Assembly: GCA_015152555.1 (NCBI GenBank)
Contig: SUTS01000002.1
Span: 101,456-165,455, forward strand
Source of the DNA: Cyanobacteria bacterium SIG26
Lineage (GTDB): Bacteria; Cyanobacteriota; Vampirovibrionia; Gastranaerophilales; Gastranaerophilaceae
Reading direction: 5' to 3'
DNA length: 64,000 bases
A program made the translations under genes and the position numbers. The notes under the pieces are model-generated. The model was not told the origin of the DNA. It made no database searches and saw only the letters and a program-made list of their open reading frames with translations. Below are positions 9,909 through 18,188 of this stretch, in pieces. Position 1 is the stretch's first letter. Every line of letters starts with the position of its first letter.

Positions 9909-10391
9909 ATGATTATCAAAATATACACAGATGGAGCTTGCAGTGGAAACCCAGGCAAAGGCGGTTACGGAACAATTCTTATCGCAGAAGATGAAAATGG
10001 AACTATTCATAAAAAAGAATTAACAGAAGGTTTCAAATTAACAACTAATAATCGAATGGAATTACTGGCTGCAATAGTTGGATTAGAAGCTCTAAAAAAA
10101 CCGTGTGAAGTAGAACTAACTTCTGATTCAAAATATCTGGTTGATGCGTTCAACCAAAATTGGATTGATGGATGGATAAAAAAAGGCTGGAAAGGTTCAA
10201 ATAAACAACCTGTTAAAAATCAAGATTTGTGGAAACGTTTATTAAAAGCAAAAGAACCTCATAATGTTAAATTTATTTGGGTAAAAGGCCATGCCGGCCA
10301 CGAATTTAACGAGCGCTGTGACCAAATGGCTGTTGCTTCAGCTAATGGTGATAACTTGCTTGACGATACGGGATTAAACAATAATCAATAA
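9909..10391 (+). CDS. rnhA: Ribonuclease HI
   Basis: RNase HI cuts the RNA of RNA-DNA hybrids such as R-loops and primers. The 160-residue protein has the full catalytic set: D8 ([16 protein letters not shown]), E51 (NNRMELLAA), D73 (TSDSKYLV) and D138 (NERCDQMA), with the basic handle region [20 protein letters not shown] precedes the ATG. It lies directly downstream of a helicase gene and is likely expressed with it. Confidence 0.97.
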   Translation: MIIKIYTDGACSGNPGKGGYGTILIAEDENGTIHKKELTEGFKLTTNNRMELLAAIVGLEALKKPCEVELTSDSKYLVDAFNQNWIDGWIKKGWKGSNKQPVKNQDLWKRLLKAKEPHNVKFIWVKGHAGHEFNERCDQMAVASANGDNLLDDTGLNNNQ

Positions 10392-10498
10392 TTGTTTAAT
10401 TTGCTAAAAATTAAAAACTCAATATATTTTCAAATAATATAAATAGAGGATAAAAAACTACTTTGTATAGCCTATCATAGATAAACAGTGAGTTAAAT

Positions 10499-10627
10499 AT
10501 GAAAAAGATTTTAATAATATTAGGAATACTTGTGTGCATCAACCTACTGATTATAACCGTCAGTAAAGCTTTTGCATCCGAAACACATATAAAAGATGCT
10601 CAAATCCAAGCATTACTAAAAGTTTAA
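10499..10627 (+). CDS. Possible 42-residue exported peptide
   Basis: A short ORF begins MKKILIILGILVCINLLIIT and continues VSKAFASETHIKDAQIQALL before ending KV. It looks like a signal peptide with an AFA-S cleavage site and a mature part of only about 16 residues. Only a weak GTGAG lies before the ATG. It may be a genuine small secreted peptide or the stump of a degraded gene. I see no homologue in the window. Confidence 0.35.
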   Translation: MKKILIILGILVCINLLIITVSKAFASETHIKDAQIQALLKV

Positions 10628-10640
10628 CAATATACAAACA

Positions 10641-10672
10641 AAATAAAAAGGCGCTGAAAAATATTCAGCACC
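10641..10672 (-). terminator. Probable terminator on the minus strand
   Basis: On the minus strand, GTGCTGAA, a five-base loop and TTCAGCGC form a stem with one mismatch, followed by CTTTTTATTTTG. It would end transcripts from the HD-domain gene about 230 bases away. On the plus strand it has no U tract. Confidence 0.5.
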
Positions 10673-10903
10673 CAAGATTGATTATGATGGATGATTCGAT
10701 TTGTTTATTTTCCCCTAAAATTTTTATTCCCCAATTTAAGTTTATGTGAAATAAAATTTTTCCCTATAAGCCTGTCCTTTTTGTAATCGTATTTCTTATT
10801 CCCGTGTCTTCATTTTTCCCGTGCTTTTGAAATATCCCTTACATCTATATAAAGGATTTTTGTTATTAAAAATTGCAATATTTTGTATATATCTTTACAA
10901 AAC
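10673..10903. other. Gene-free stretch with repeated short pyrimidine blocks
   Basis: No convincing ORF is present on either strand. The plus strand carries six T-rich blocks ending in CCC (for example ATTTTCCCC, TATTCCCC, TTTTTCCC, TATTCCCG, TTTTTCCCG) at intervals of about 13-45 bases. It forms the 3' region of the HD-domain gene, which is transcribed from the other strand. Confidence 0.4.
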
Positions 10904-11689
10904 TTAACAAGCAGTCGTATTCACTTGTGGTGATTGGATTTGGTTAATTGATTTAACTAACGCGTTAAATAAAAATGGATGAATATCACCTTTTTTAACA
11001 TCGGAATAAATTATCGTCAATGCTTTTTCAGGAGAATACGCATCTTTATACACGCGCGATTCTGTCAACGCAGAATATTTATCAGCCAAATTCAATATTT
11101 GCAAATTTATATCAGGAACAAATGAATGAGACGCATCAACATTATTATGATGATGACGAATAAGATTTAACACAGAATCACTTAAACCGGAATTTTTCAA
11201 AAGTTGATAACCAAGTTCTGTATGCAAATCCATAATTTTATGTTCCTCCTGCGTTAATGCACCATTTTTATTTAATATTTCAGAAGGAATTAAAACTTTA
11301 CCGAAATCATGTAACATCGCACCTTCTCTTAAATCTTGCAAATTAGCCTGCTGTTTTAAAGCATAAGGTAAATTCTTAGCAATATTTATTGCAACTTCTT
11401 GAGTATCTTTACAATGTCCCAATTGAAGTTCTTTCAATTCTTTCATATTTAATTTCGGTGTAATTTTATTATCTTTTAAGATCTTCCCAACAGTAGGATT
11501 TTGCGCAATCAAAGTCTTGACGGTATTTTCATCAAAAAACTTAGTAGTAGAATTACTTTGAAAACTATCCTGTTTTTGGACAGTTTGACCAAAATAAACT
11601 TTTCTACCATACTTGTTATTTAATTGTTTGAGATTTGCAATCTGACTGGAAAAAGGATTCAAGCCGATTGAAGAAATTTCTAGTCCCAC
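10904..11689 (-). CDS. HD-domain protein resembling HD-GYP phosphodiesterase, GYP motif lost
   Basis: The middle of this 261-residue protein is an HD domain: H92, H127-D128 with K131 (LHDFGKVLIPSEILNKNGAL), H156, H179-H180 and D203 (LADKYSALTESRVYKDAYS). The order and spacing match HD-GYP c-di-GMP phosphodiesterases, but where those have HHERxDGxGYP this has HHHNNVDASHSF, so the GYP loop is missing. It may hydrolyse another phosphorylated ligand or only bind. The N-terminal 80 residues are not a known sensor. The start is GTG (an in-frame TAG lies five codons upstream) with a weak ribosome binding site. The upstream AATACTTTATA motif is shared with the 138-residue gene. Confidence 0.8.
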   Translation of the reverse strand: MGLEISSIGLNPFSSQIANLKQLNNKYGRKVYFGQTVQKQDSFQSNSTTKFFDENTVKTLIAQNPTVGKILKDNKITPKLNMKELKELQLGHCKDTQEVAINIAKNLPYALKQQANLQDLREGAMLHDFGKVLIPSEILNKNGALTQEEHKIMDLHTELGYQLLKNSGLSDSVLNLIRHHHNNVDASHSFVPDINLQILNLADKYSALTESRVYKDAYSPEKALTIIYSDVKKGDIHPFLFNALVKSINQIQSPQVNTTAC

Positions 11690-11816
11690 TACGATTTTTC
11701 CACACTAAAATTTTACACACACTATTTTACGTACTTATATAAAGTATTTTTTTTACACAAAATTGCATATTTATAAAAAAATCGTAAAAAAACTTTACAC
11801 TTTCAGACAATTATAG

Positions 11817-11825
11817 TGGTATTAT
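11817..11825 (+). promoter_or_regulatory. Extended -10 of a probable leaderless promoter
   Basis: TGgTATTAT is followed by six bases and the ATG of the ketopantoate-reductase-like gene. No ribosome binding site is present. Confidence 0.5.
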
Positions 11826-11831
11826 TGATTT

Positions 11832-12755
11832 ATGAAAGAAATTAAAAATATTCTAATTTGCGGGATTGGTGCAATTGGCTCAATTTATGCCGACAAAATT
11901 AATAAAAATAACAATAATCTTAAAATTCTTGTCGATGAAAAAAGATTAGAAAAATACACCAAAAACCCAAAAATTTTTAACGGAAAAACATTAAATTTAA
12001 ATTATATACTGCCAACAGAAACAAATTTTCAAGCCGATTTGATAATTATTGCCACAAAATCTGACGGACTCTATGAAGCAATTAACAATATTAAAAATTT
12101 TATATATGATGAGACGATAATTTTATCGTTACTAAATGGTGTTAACAGTGAAGAAATTATTGCTCAAAAATACGGTTGGAAACACGTTTTATTATCATAT
12201 TTTATAGGGCATAGTGCAATGAGAGACGGTAATAATATTTCACACAACGGTGTTGGAACAATTGTTTTTGGCTCAAAAAATAATACCCAAAATGACAAAA
12301 TTGAAACTATTAAAAACTTTTTCAATAAATGTAAAATAGATTACCAAACCCCACAAAATATGTTACGTGCGTATTGGTTAAAATATATGCTAAACGTAAG
12401 CTCTAACCAACTTTCAGCTCTTTTAAATTTAACTTTTGGTCAGATGCAAAAAAATGAAAAAGCTCGCCATTTCCTTATTCAAGTAATGGAAGAAGTAAGG
12501 CAAATTGCAATAGCAGAAGGAGTTACAAACACCAATACAATGATTGACGAAGCTTTGGAAATATTTGACAGTATGGCGCCATTTGGCAAAACGTCTATGC
12601 TACAAGATGTTGAAACAAAAAGAATAACCGAAGTTGAAATTTTTGCCGAAGCAATGATTAATTTTGGTAAAAAACATTCAATACCTACACCATACAATTC
12701 AGTTATAAAAAATTTAATCGAAATAATTCACGAAAATTACAAAATTAATCAATGA
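11832..12755 (+). CDS. Ketopantoate reductase family (PanE/ApbA-like) oxidoreductase
   Basis: The protein has the N-terminal Rossmann motif ICGIGAIGS (residues 9-17) for NADPH and the IIATKSD and LLNGV blocks of the 2-dehydropantoate 2-reductase family, followed by an all-helical C-terminal domain with the conserved Lys-Asn region (YWLKYMLNVSSNQLSAL). Family members reduce ketopantoate to pantoate for coenzyme A synthesis, but paralogues with other substrates are common, so I give no symbol. At 307 residues it is typical. It stands alone between a divergent HD-domain gene and leuS. A TATTAT box six bases before the ATG suggests a leaderless transcript. Confidence 0.82.
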   Translation: MKEIKNILICGIGAIGSIYADKINKNNNNLKILVDEKRLEKYTKNPKIFNGKTLNLNYILPTETNFQADLIIIATKSDGLYEAINNIKNFIYDETIILSLLNGVNSEEIIAQKYGWKHVLLSYFIGHSAMRDGNNISHNGVGTIVFGSKNNTQNDKIETIKNFFNKCKIDYQTPQNMLRAYWLKYMLNVSSNQLSALLNLTFGQMQKNEKARHFLIQVMEEVRQIAIAEGVTNTNTMIDEALEIFDSMAPFGKTSMLQDVETKRITEVEIFAEAMINFGKKHSIPTPYNSVIKNLIEIIHENYKINQ

Positions 12756-12812
12756 TATTAGTATTATTTTTTATGCTATACTTGATTTGAGGATAAATGG
12801 AGCTAGAAAAAT

Positions 12813-15302
12813 ATGAAAGAAAGTTATTTTCCACAAGAAATAGAAAAAAAATGGCAAGCGGTTTGGGAAGAAACTAAAGCTTTTAAAACTTTAGATAAAT
12901 CTGACAGACCTAAATATTATGCCCTTTCAATGTTCCCATACCCATCAGGGAAGCTACACATGGGACACGTTAGAAATTACACAATCACAGATGTAATTGC
13001 AAGATTTAAAAAAGCCAACGGATTTAATGTATTACATCCAATAGGTTGGGATAGTTTTGGTTTACCTGCAGAAAACGCAGCAATGAAACATAACGCAGAT
13101 CCTGAAACTTGGACTGATGAAAATATTGCATATATGACAAAACAATTAAAAATGTTGGGGCTTTCTTATGATTGGGATAGAGAAGTTACAACTTGCAAAC
13201 CAGATTATTATAAATGGACTCAATGGTTGTTCTTACAATTATATAAAAAAGGCCTTGTATACAAAAAAGAAGCTGCAGTTAATTGGTGTGACGAGTGCGG
13301 AACAGTACTTGCAAACGAACAAGTTATTGATGGCAAATGCTGGAGATGCGATAGTACGGTTGAGAAAAAATATCTATCACAATGGTTTATCAAAATCACA
13401 GAATATGCCGATGTTTTGTTAGAAGATTTAAACAAACTTCCTGGATGGGGAGAAAACGTAAAAACAATGCAAGCTAACTGGATTGGAAAATCAAAAGGTG
13501 CGATTTTCAAATTCCCTGTCATAGATGCTCCAAGCGGAGAGGAAATGTATGTTCCAGTATACACAACAAGACCTGATACTGTTTTTGGCATAACATATCT
13601 TGTTGTTGCACCTGAATACGCTGATATTGAAAAACTTACAACACCTGAAAATGCTCAAGCTGTTGAAGAATACAGAGCAAACGCTCGCAAAATGTCTGAA
13701 ATCGAAAGACTTTCAACTGATAGAATCAAAACAGGTGTCCCTTTAGGAACTCACTGCCGCAACCCATTTAATGGAGAAATTTTCCCATTATGGACAGCAG
13801 ATTATGCATTAGTTGAATACGGTACTGGAGCTGTTATGGCAGTTCCAACCCACGATACAAGAGACTTTGATTTCGCTAAAAAATATGAATTACCAATGAA
13901 AGTTGTTATCGAAAATCCAGAAAATCCATCAGATTGCAAAGATGCAGCTTATGTTGACCCTGGTGTATTGGTAAATTCTGGCGAATTTAACGGTATGAAA
14001 AATGAACAAGCAAAACAAGCAATTACAAAATGGGCTGTTGATAAAGGTTTTGGCGAATTCAAAACCCAATACAGACTTCGCGATTGGTTGATTTCTCGTC
14101 AAAGATATTGGGGTGCTCCAATTCCAGTTGTATATTGTGAAAAATGTGGTATCCAACCAGTTCCAGAAGATCAACTTCCTGTATTATTACCAAAAGATGT
14201 TGACTTTACCGTTGTTGGAAAATCTCCAATTACAACTTCTGAAACATTTAAACACGCAGTTTGTCCTGTTTGTGGAGGACACGCAACTAGAGAAACAGAT
14301 ACAATGGATACATTTGTTTGCTCAAGCTGGTATTACTTAAGATATGCTGATGCAAATAACTCAAATAAATGTTTTGATAGAGATACAGTAAATCACTGGT
14401 TACCTGTTGATCAGTATGTTGGTGGCATTGAGCACGCAATTTTACACTTGTTATATTCAAGATTTTTCACAAAAGCACTACGTGATTGTGGATTGTTAGA
14501 TTTTGATGAACCATTTAAAAACTTACTTACTCAAGGTATGGTTTTGAAAGATGGTGCTAAAATGTCAAAATCTAAAGGTAACACTGTTGACCCTGATGAA
14601 ATCTTTGAAAACTATGGTGCAGATACAGCAAGATTATTTATCTTGTCAGATTCACCACCAGCAAGAGATTTTGACTGGTCTGATGCAGGTGTTGAAGGCT
14701 GCTACAAATTCTTAAACAGAGTATGGAGACTAATTTCAACAAACGCACAAAATATCAATCTTGATTACAAATTGAATTTCCCATTAGAAAAATCTAACGA
14801 TGATTTAGTTAGAAACGTTCATATCTTTATCAAAGGTATAACAAACGATATTTCTAATGACTTCCAGTTCAATACTGTAATTTCAAAATATAGAGAATTA
14901 ACCAATGCAATCTACGATTGGCAAGGACATAAAGGTTCTGAACTCAGTGATGAAGATAAACAGGTATTGAGTTTTGCAGTTGTATCATTGATGAAATTGA
15001 TGTCACCTGTTGCAGTTCACCTAACAGAAGAAGCTTGGACAGAATTGGGTGGTGTAGGCTCAATCCACGACCAAGATTGGTGTAAATGGGATGAAAACCT
15101 TGCAAAATCAAGCTCAATAACTTTGGTTGTACAAGTTAACGGAAAAGTTAAAGATAAAATAGAAGTTGATGAAGGACTAGATCAAGAAGAAATGAAACAA
15201 ATAGCTCTTGATAGCCCTAAAATTAAAGCTTTGACTGAAGGTATGACTATCGTTAAAACAATTGTTGTACCGAAAAAACTTGTTAATATCGTTGTTAAAT
15301 AA
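12813..15302 (+). CDS. leuS: Leucyl-tRNA synthetase
   Basis: This class I synthetase charges tRNA(Leu) and edits mischarged products. The HIGH motif is HMGH (49-52) in FPYPSGKLHMGHVRNYT. The CP1 editing domain contains TTRPDTVFG and the GTGAVMAVPTHDTRD threonine-rich site. A zinc-finger-like pair of CxxC segments lies near CEKCG and CPVCGG. KMSKS is at 583-587, followed by the anticodon-binding helical bundle and the C-terminal tRNA-binding domain (VVQVNGKVKDKIEV). The 829-residue length is normal. GGAG lies before the ATG and TATACT further upstream. A strong terminator follows. Confidence 0.98.
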   Translation: MKESYFPQEIEKKWQAVWEETKAFKTLDKSDRPKYYALSMFPYPSGKLHMGHVRNYTITDVIARFKKANGFNVLHPIGWDSFGLPAENAAMKHNADPETWTDENIAYMTKQLKMLGLSYDWDREVTTCKPDYYKWTQWLFLQLYKKGLVYKKEAAVNWCDECGTVLANEQVIDGKCWRCDSTVEKKYLSQWFIKITEYADVLLEDLNKLPGWGENVKTMQANWIGKSKGAIFKFPVIDAPSGEEMYVPVYTTRPDTVFGITYLVVAPEYADIEKLTTPENAQAVEEYRANARKMSEIERLSTDRIKTGVPLGTHCRNPFNGEIFPLWTADYALVEYGTGAVMAVPTHDTRDFDFAKKYELPMKVVIENPENPSDCKDAAYVDPGVLVNSGEFNGMKNEQAKQAITKWAVDKGFGEFKTQYRLRDWLISRQRYWGAPIPVVYCEKCGIQPVPEDQLPVLLPKDVDFTVVGKSPITTSETFKHAVCPVCGGHATRETDTMDTFVCSSWYYLRYADANNSNKCFDRDTVNHWLPVDQYVGGIEHAILHLLYSRFFTKALRDCGLLDFDEPFKNLLTQGMVLKDGAKMSKSKGNTVDPDEIFENYGADTARLFILSDSPPARDFDWSDAGVEGCYKFLNRVWRLISTNAQNINLDYKLNFPLEKSNDDLVRNVHIFIKGITNDISNDFQFNTVISKYRELTNAIYDWQGHKGSELSDEDKQVLSFAVVSLMKLMSPVAVHLTEEAWTELGGVGSIHDQDWCKWDENLAKSSSITLVVQVNGKVKDKIEVDEGLDQEEMKQIALDSPKIKALTEGMTIVKTIVVPKKLVNIVVK

Positions 15303-15324
15303 ACACAAAATACAAGAAATACTG

Positions 15325-15362
15325 CGCGGAGGAAGTAAATACTTCCTCCGCGTTTTATTTTT
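15325..15362 (+). terminator. Strong terminator of leuS
   Basis: CGCGGAGGAAGT, the loop AAAT and ACTTCCTCCGCG make a perfect 12-base stem followed by TTTTATTTTTT. Confidence 0.95.
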
Positions 15363-15378
15363 TATAAAAAATCAACAT

Positions 15379-15441
15379 TTATTTTTCTTTTTCTAAAAAC
15401 ACATAATTGCCATTGATTGTCACCCAACGACCGTTTACAAA
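15379..15441 (-). pseudogene. Possible 20-codon remnant of a vanished gene
   Basis: Between two stops on the minus strand the sequence reads FVNGRWVTINGNYVFLEKEK and then ends. RWVTINGxxVF is reminiscent of the C-termini of some phage structural proteins, and the segment has no start codon. It may be the tail of a decayed gene. The link is from memory and the segment is short, so this is tentative. Confidence 0.25.
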
Positions 15442-15447
15442 TTATTT

Positions 15448-15465
15448 GGTGCATTTCAATGCACC
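15448..15465. repeat. Perfect palindrome GGTGCATT-TC-AATGCACC
   Basis: An 8-base perfect stem with a 2-base gap lies in the leuS to GNAT intergenic region, followed by CTACAG. It has no U tract, so it is more like a small dispersed palindromic repeat than a terminator. No second copy occurs in this window. Confidence 0.45.
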
Positions 15466-15473
15466 CTACAGAA

Positions 15474-16061
15474 CTAATGTTTGATAGTAAAATAATCTTT
15501 TATATGCATAAATATTCTTTTATATAACGGGGTTTGTGATTTCACATCAACATTAATCGGCGGATAATGCATACGCAATATCGGAAGATCTCCTTTTTGT
15601 AAATATTTACCTGAACTAATATACACATCTAAAACTTCATCTACCCATTTAATCCCCGTATTCATACCCATTTTCCGATAAAAAGTATGTGGAGCTTTAT
15701 CAGGCAAAAGTCTGTCAGAAGATTCCAAATATATATATCCACCACAACCAACTTGCTCACTATGTATTTTTGCTAAATTAAATAAATCCCTACCAACTCC
15801 TTGCCCTATATTTTTATTGGCACTTAAATATTCAATGTACAAAGAATTAACCTCTCCGACATCTTTTCTATAAACCTTTGAAGGAACACAAACCATCTCA
15901 CCTAATAATTTTGAACTATATTTACTTATAATCTTAAAATTATGCTCAACGGTTCCCCAACGTTGTTTTTTTGTATGAAAATATACAAGCCTGTCCGGAA
16001 GCTTTTGCGCAGAAGAATTATAAATAGGAGACCGTATCAAACCATGTAGTTTTATCATCAA
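15474..16061 (-). CDS. GNAT-like acetyltransferase, tandem copy 2
   Basis: This 195-residue protein has the core of a Gcn5-related N-acetyltransferase: a beta strand VNSLYIEYLS, then the acetyl-CoA loop ANKNIGQGVGRDLFNLAK (82-98) and the C-terminal FYRKMGM (127-133). It is clearly paralogous to the gene directly upstream (16067-16672). Both share PHxFYRKxGx and an unusual C-terminal segment ending in a Pro-rich patch. The substrate is unknown. The two genes are five bases apart, and AAGGTG precedes the tandem ATGs (16061 or 16058). Confidence 0.72.
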   Translation of the reverse strand: MMIKLHGLIRSPIYNSSAQKLPDRLVYFHTKKQRWGTVEHNFKIISKYSSKLLGEMVCVPSKVYRKDVGEVNSLYIEYLSANKNIGQGVGRDLFNLAKIHSEQVGCGGYIYLESSDRLLPDKAPHTFYRKMGMNTGIKWVDEVLDVYISSGKYLQKGDLPILRMHYPPINVDVKSQTPLYKRIFMHIKDYFTIKH

Positions 16062-16066
16062 ACACC

Positions 16067-16672
16067 TTACAATCTATCAAATAATCTTGGAAAACGTATC
16101 TTAAACCAAAACATTTTTTCAGTCTGTTCTAACTGATTTACAACACATTTTTCTATATACATTGGTATTTCAATACCACAATTCCCTATATCAACAGGTT
16201 TGTTTTCTTTGATACACTCATCAAAATATTTTTCTGAGACTTGATAATATTTATTACAATGAAAACCTAATTTCCTATAAAACAAATGAGGAACTTCGTG
16301 AGGAGAAATCGTATTTTTTGAAATTAAATGCACATTACCCAAACAAAAATGTCTTACACTTTCTTTTTTAGCAATGTTTATAAATGCTTTTCCTACACCA
16401 ATATTTCTCACACAAGCATTTATCCTATTTATAAAAAACGAACAATATTCATCAGCATTGGGCGAAAATCGACGATAAGAGTCACGCACTGTTTGAGGGC
16501 GCGCTTTCATTAAACCTACAAGTTTTCCCGTATTTGAATCTGCCATTCTATATAAAAAATCGCCACGCCCACGGATTTTGTAGGTTAATAATTGAGTCAT
16601 TTTATGGGGTTTAAAAAGATATGATGTTTTCATTGTAAACTTATTAAAATCCCTAAAAAAATTTTTTGCCAT
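16067..16672 (-). CDS. GNAT-like acetyltransferase, tandem copy 1
   Basis: This is the 201-residue paralogue of its downstream neighbour. The acetyl-CoA loop is NIGVGKAFINIAKKES (90-105), and the motif FYRKLGF is at 131-137. The loop has lost the second Gly-x-Gly-style spacing seen in active GNATs, so activity is uncertain. No signal peptide is present. No ribosome binding site precedes the ATG at 16672. A second ATG (16633) lies inside the frame, and either could be used. The pair forms a two-gene operon divergent from murC. Confidence 0.68.
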   Translation of the reverse strand: MAKNFFRDFNKFTMKTSYLFKPHKMTQLLTYKIRGRGDFLYRMADSNTGKLVGLMKARPQTVRDSYRRFSPNADEYCSFFINRINACVRNIGVGKAFINIAKKESVRHFCLGNVHLISKNTISPHEVPHLFYRKLGFHCNKYYQVSEKYFDECIKENKPVDIGNCGIEIPMYIEKCVVNQLEQTEKMFWFKIRFPRLFDRL

Positions 16673-16778
16673 TTTATTTAAATTTGTTAAAAAATAATAA
16701 TATTAAAGCAGAAATCTCATTTTGATATATAATTATAAGAAGATGTAGAGAAATTATATAAATAGTAGGGATAAAATT

Positions 16779-18188
16779 TTGAAAAAGAAATATCATTTTA
16801 TAGCAATAGGTGGAGTAGGTATGAGCGGACTTGCAAAATACCTATTACAAAAGGGTTTTGAAGTATCCGGTTCTGATATTAATGACAGCAAATATGTACA
16901 AAAAGTAAAAAAATTAGGCGCAAAAGTTTATATTGGTCATAGCGCAGATAATGTGCCTGAAGACTGTACAATTATTGCAAGTACAGCGATTAAAGACAAC
17001 AACCCAGAAATTATACGAGCAAAAGAACTAGGTTTAAAAATTTGGCATCGCTCTGATTTATTAGCAGAAATTTCAGAAAATGAAGATTTTTTCATTGGTT
17101 ATTCAGGAACCCACGGCAAAACAACAACCAGTGGACTTTGTTCGTATGTTATGGAAAAAGCAAATTTAAAACCATCTTACATAGTTGGCGGAACTATTCC
17201 AGAGATAGAAACTAACGCTAATTGCGCTAACGATAGAATATTCATCGCAGAACTTGATGAAAGTGACGGAACAATTGTTAAATATAGCGCAAATATTGTT
17301 GTTGTAAATAATCTAGAACCTGACCATTTGGATTTTTATAAAAATGGCTTAGATTCTATTTTAGAAACTTTTGAAAAATTTCTTTCTAATATTCGCGAAA
17401 ATGGTATTATCTTAGCAAATACCGATAATGACGGCGTAAAAAGGCTGGTTAAATATTTTTCAGAACACGAAATCGGACACAATGCAAAATTTGTAACATA
17501 TTCAATTGGCGGAAACACCGACTATTGTGCTAAAAACATCAATTATGGTGAAGAATTTACAACATTTGATATTTTCTATCAAAATGAATTCCAAACAACT
17601 TTGAAAATTTGGTTGAAGGGTGTCCACAATGTATATAATTCTCTTGCTGTATGGGCTGGCTTGCATCAAGCAGGTATTGAAATGGCAAAAGTAAATGAAC
17701 ATTTCGCAACCTTCACCGGCATGGGCAGACGCTTTGAAAAGATTGGAGAAATTAATGGTATTACAATCTATGATGACTATGCTCACCACCCAACAGAAAT
17801 TAAAGCAACATTATCATCATCAAAATCATTCAAAAATAGAAACGTTATTGCAGTATTTCAACCACACAGATACACTCGCTTACAAAACCTTTGGAATGAA
17901 TTTATGACAGCATTTTCTGATGTTGATAGAGTTATTGTAACTGATGTTTATGCAGCTAGCGAAGATCCAATTGATGGTGTTGATGCAAAATCTTTTGTAA
18001 ACGAATTAAAAGAAAAAACCGATATTGTTTGTGAACATTATTCTGGTAGTATTGCACAAGTTGCACAAAAGCTTTTTCCAACATTAAAATCCGGCGATAT
18101 CGTAATCGGACTTGGAGCCGGAACAATTACTAATTTGGGTAAAGAATTGCTTAATCTAAACAAGGAGCAAATTACAATTGGAAAATAA
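16779..18188 (+). CDS. murC: UDP-N-acetylmuramate--L-alanine ligase
   Basis: MurC adds L-Ala to UDP-MurNAc, the first amino acid of the peptidoglycan stem. The 469-residue protein starts with the Rossmann GGVGMSGLAKYL and has the Mur ligase ATP loop GTHGKTT (about 110-116), ELDESDG, and the C-terminal YDDYAHHPTEIKA and FQPHRYTR blocks. I take TTG at 16779 as the start: TAGGGA lies about eight bases upstream, and the next ATG falls inside the nucleotide-binding loop. It opens an envelope operon with overlapping genes (murB, ddl, ftsQ, polyprenyl synthase, lepB). Confidence 0.97.
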   Translation: MKKKYHFIAIGGVGMSGLAKYLLQKGFEVSGSDINDSKYVQKVKKLGAKVYIGHSADNVPEDCTIIASTAIKDNNPEIIRAKELGLKIWHRSDLLAEISENEDFFIGYSGTHGKTTTSGLCSYVMEKANLKPSYIVGGTIPEIETNANCANDRIFIAELDESDGTIVKYSANIVVVNNLEPDHLDFYKNGLDSILETFEKFLSNIRENGIILANTDNDGVKRLVKYFSEHEIGHNAKFVTYSIGGNTDYCAKNINYGEEFTTFDIFYQNEFQTTLKIWLKGVHNVYNSLAVWAGLHQAGIEMAKVNEHFATFTGMGRRFEKIGEINGITIYDDYAHHPTEIKATLSSSKSFKNRNVIAVFQPHRYTRLQNLWNEFMTAFSDVDRVIVTDVYAASEDPIDGVDAKSFVNELKEKTDIVCEHYSGSIAQVAQKLFPTLKSGDIVIGLGAGTITNLGKELLNLNKEQITIGK

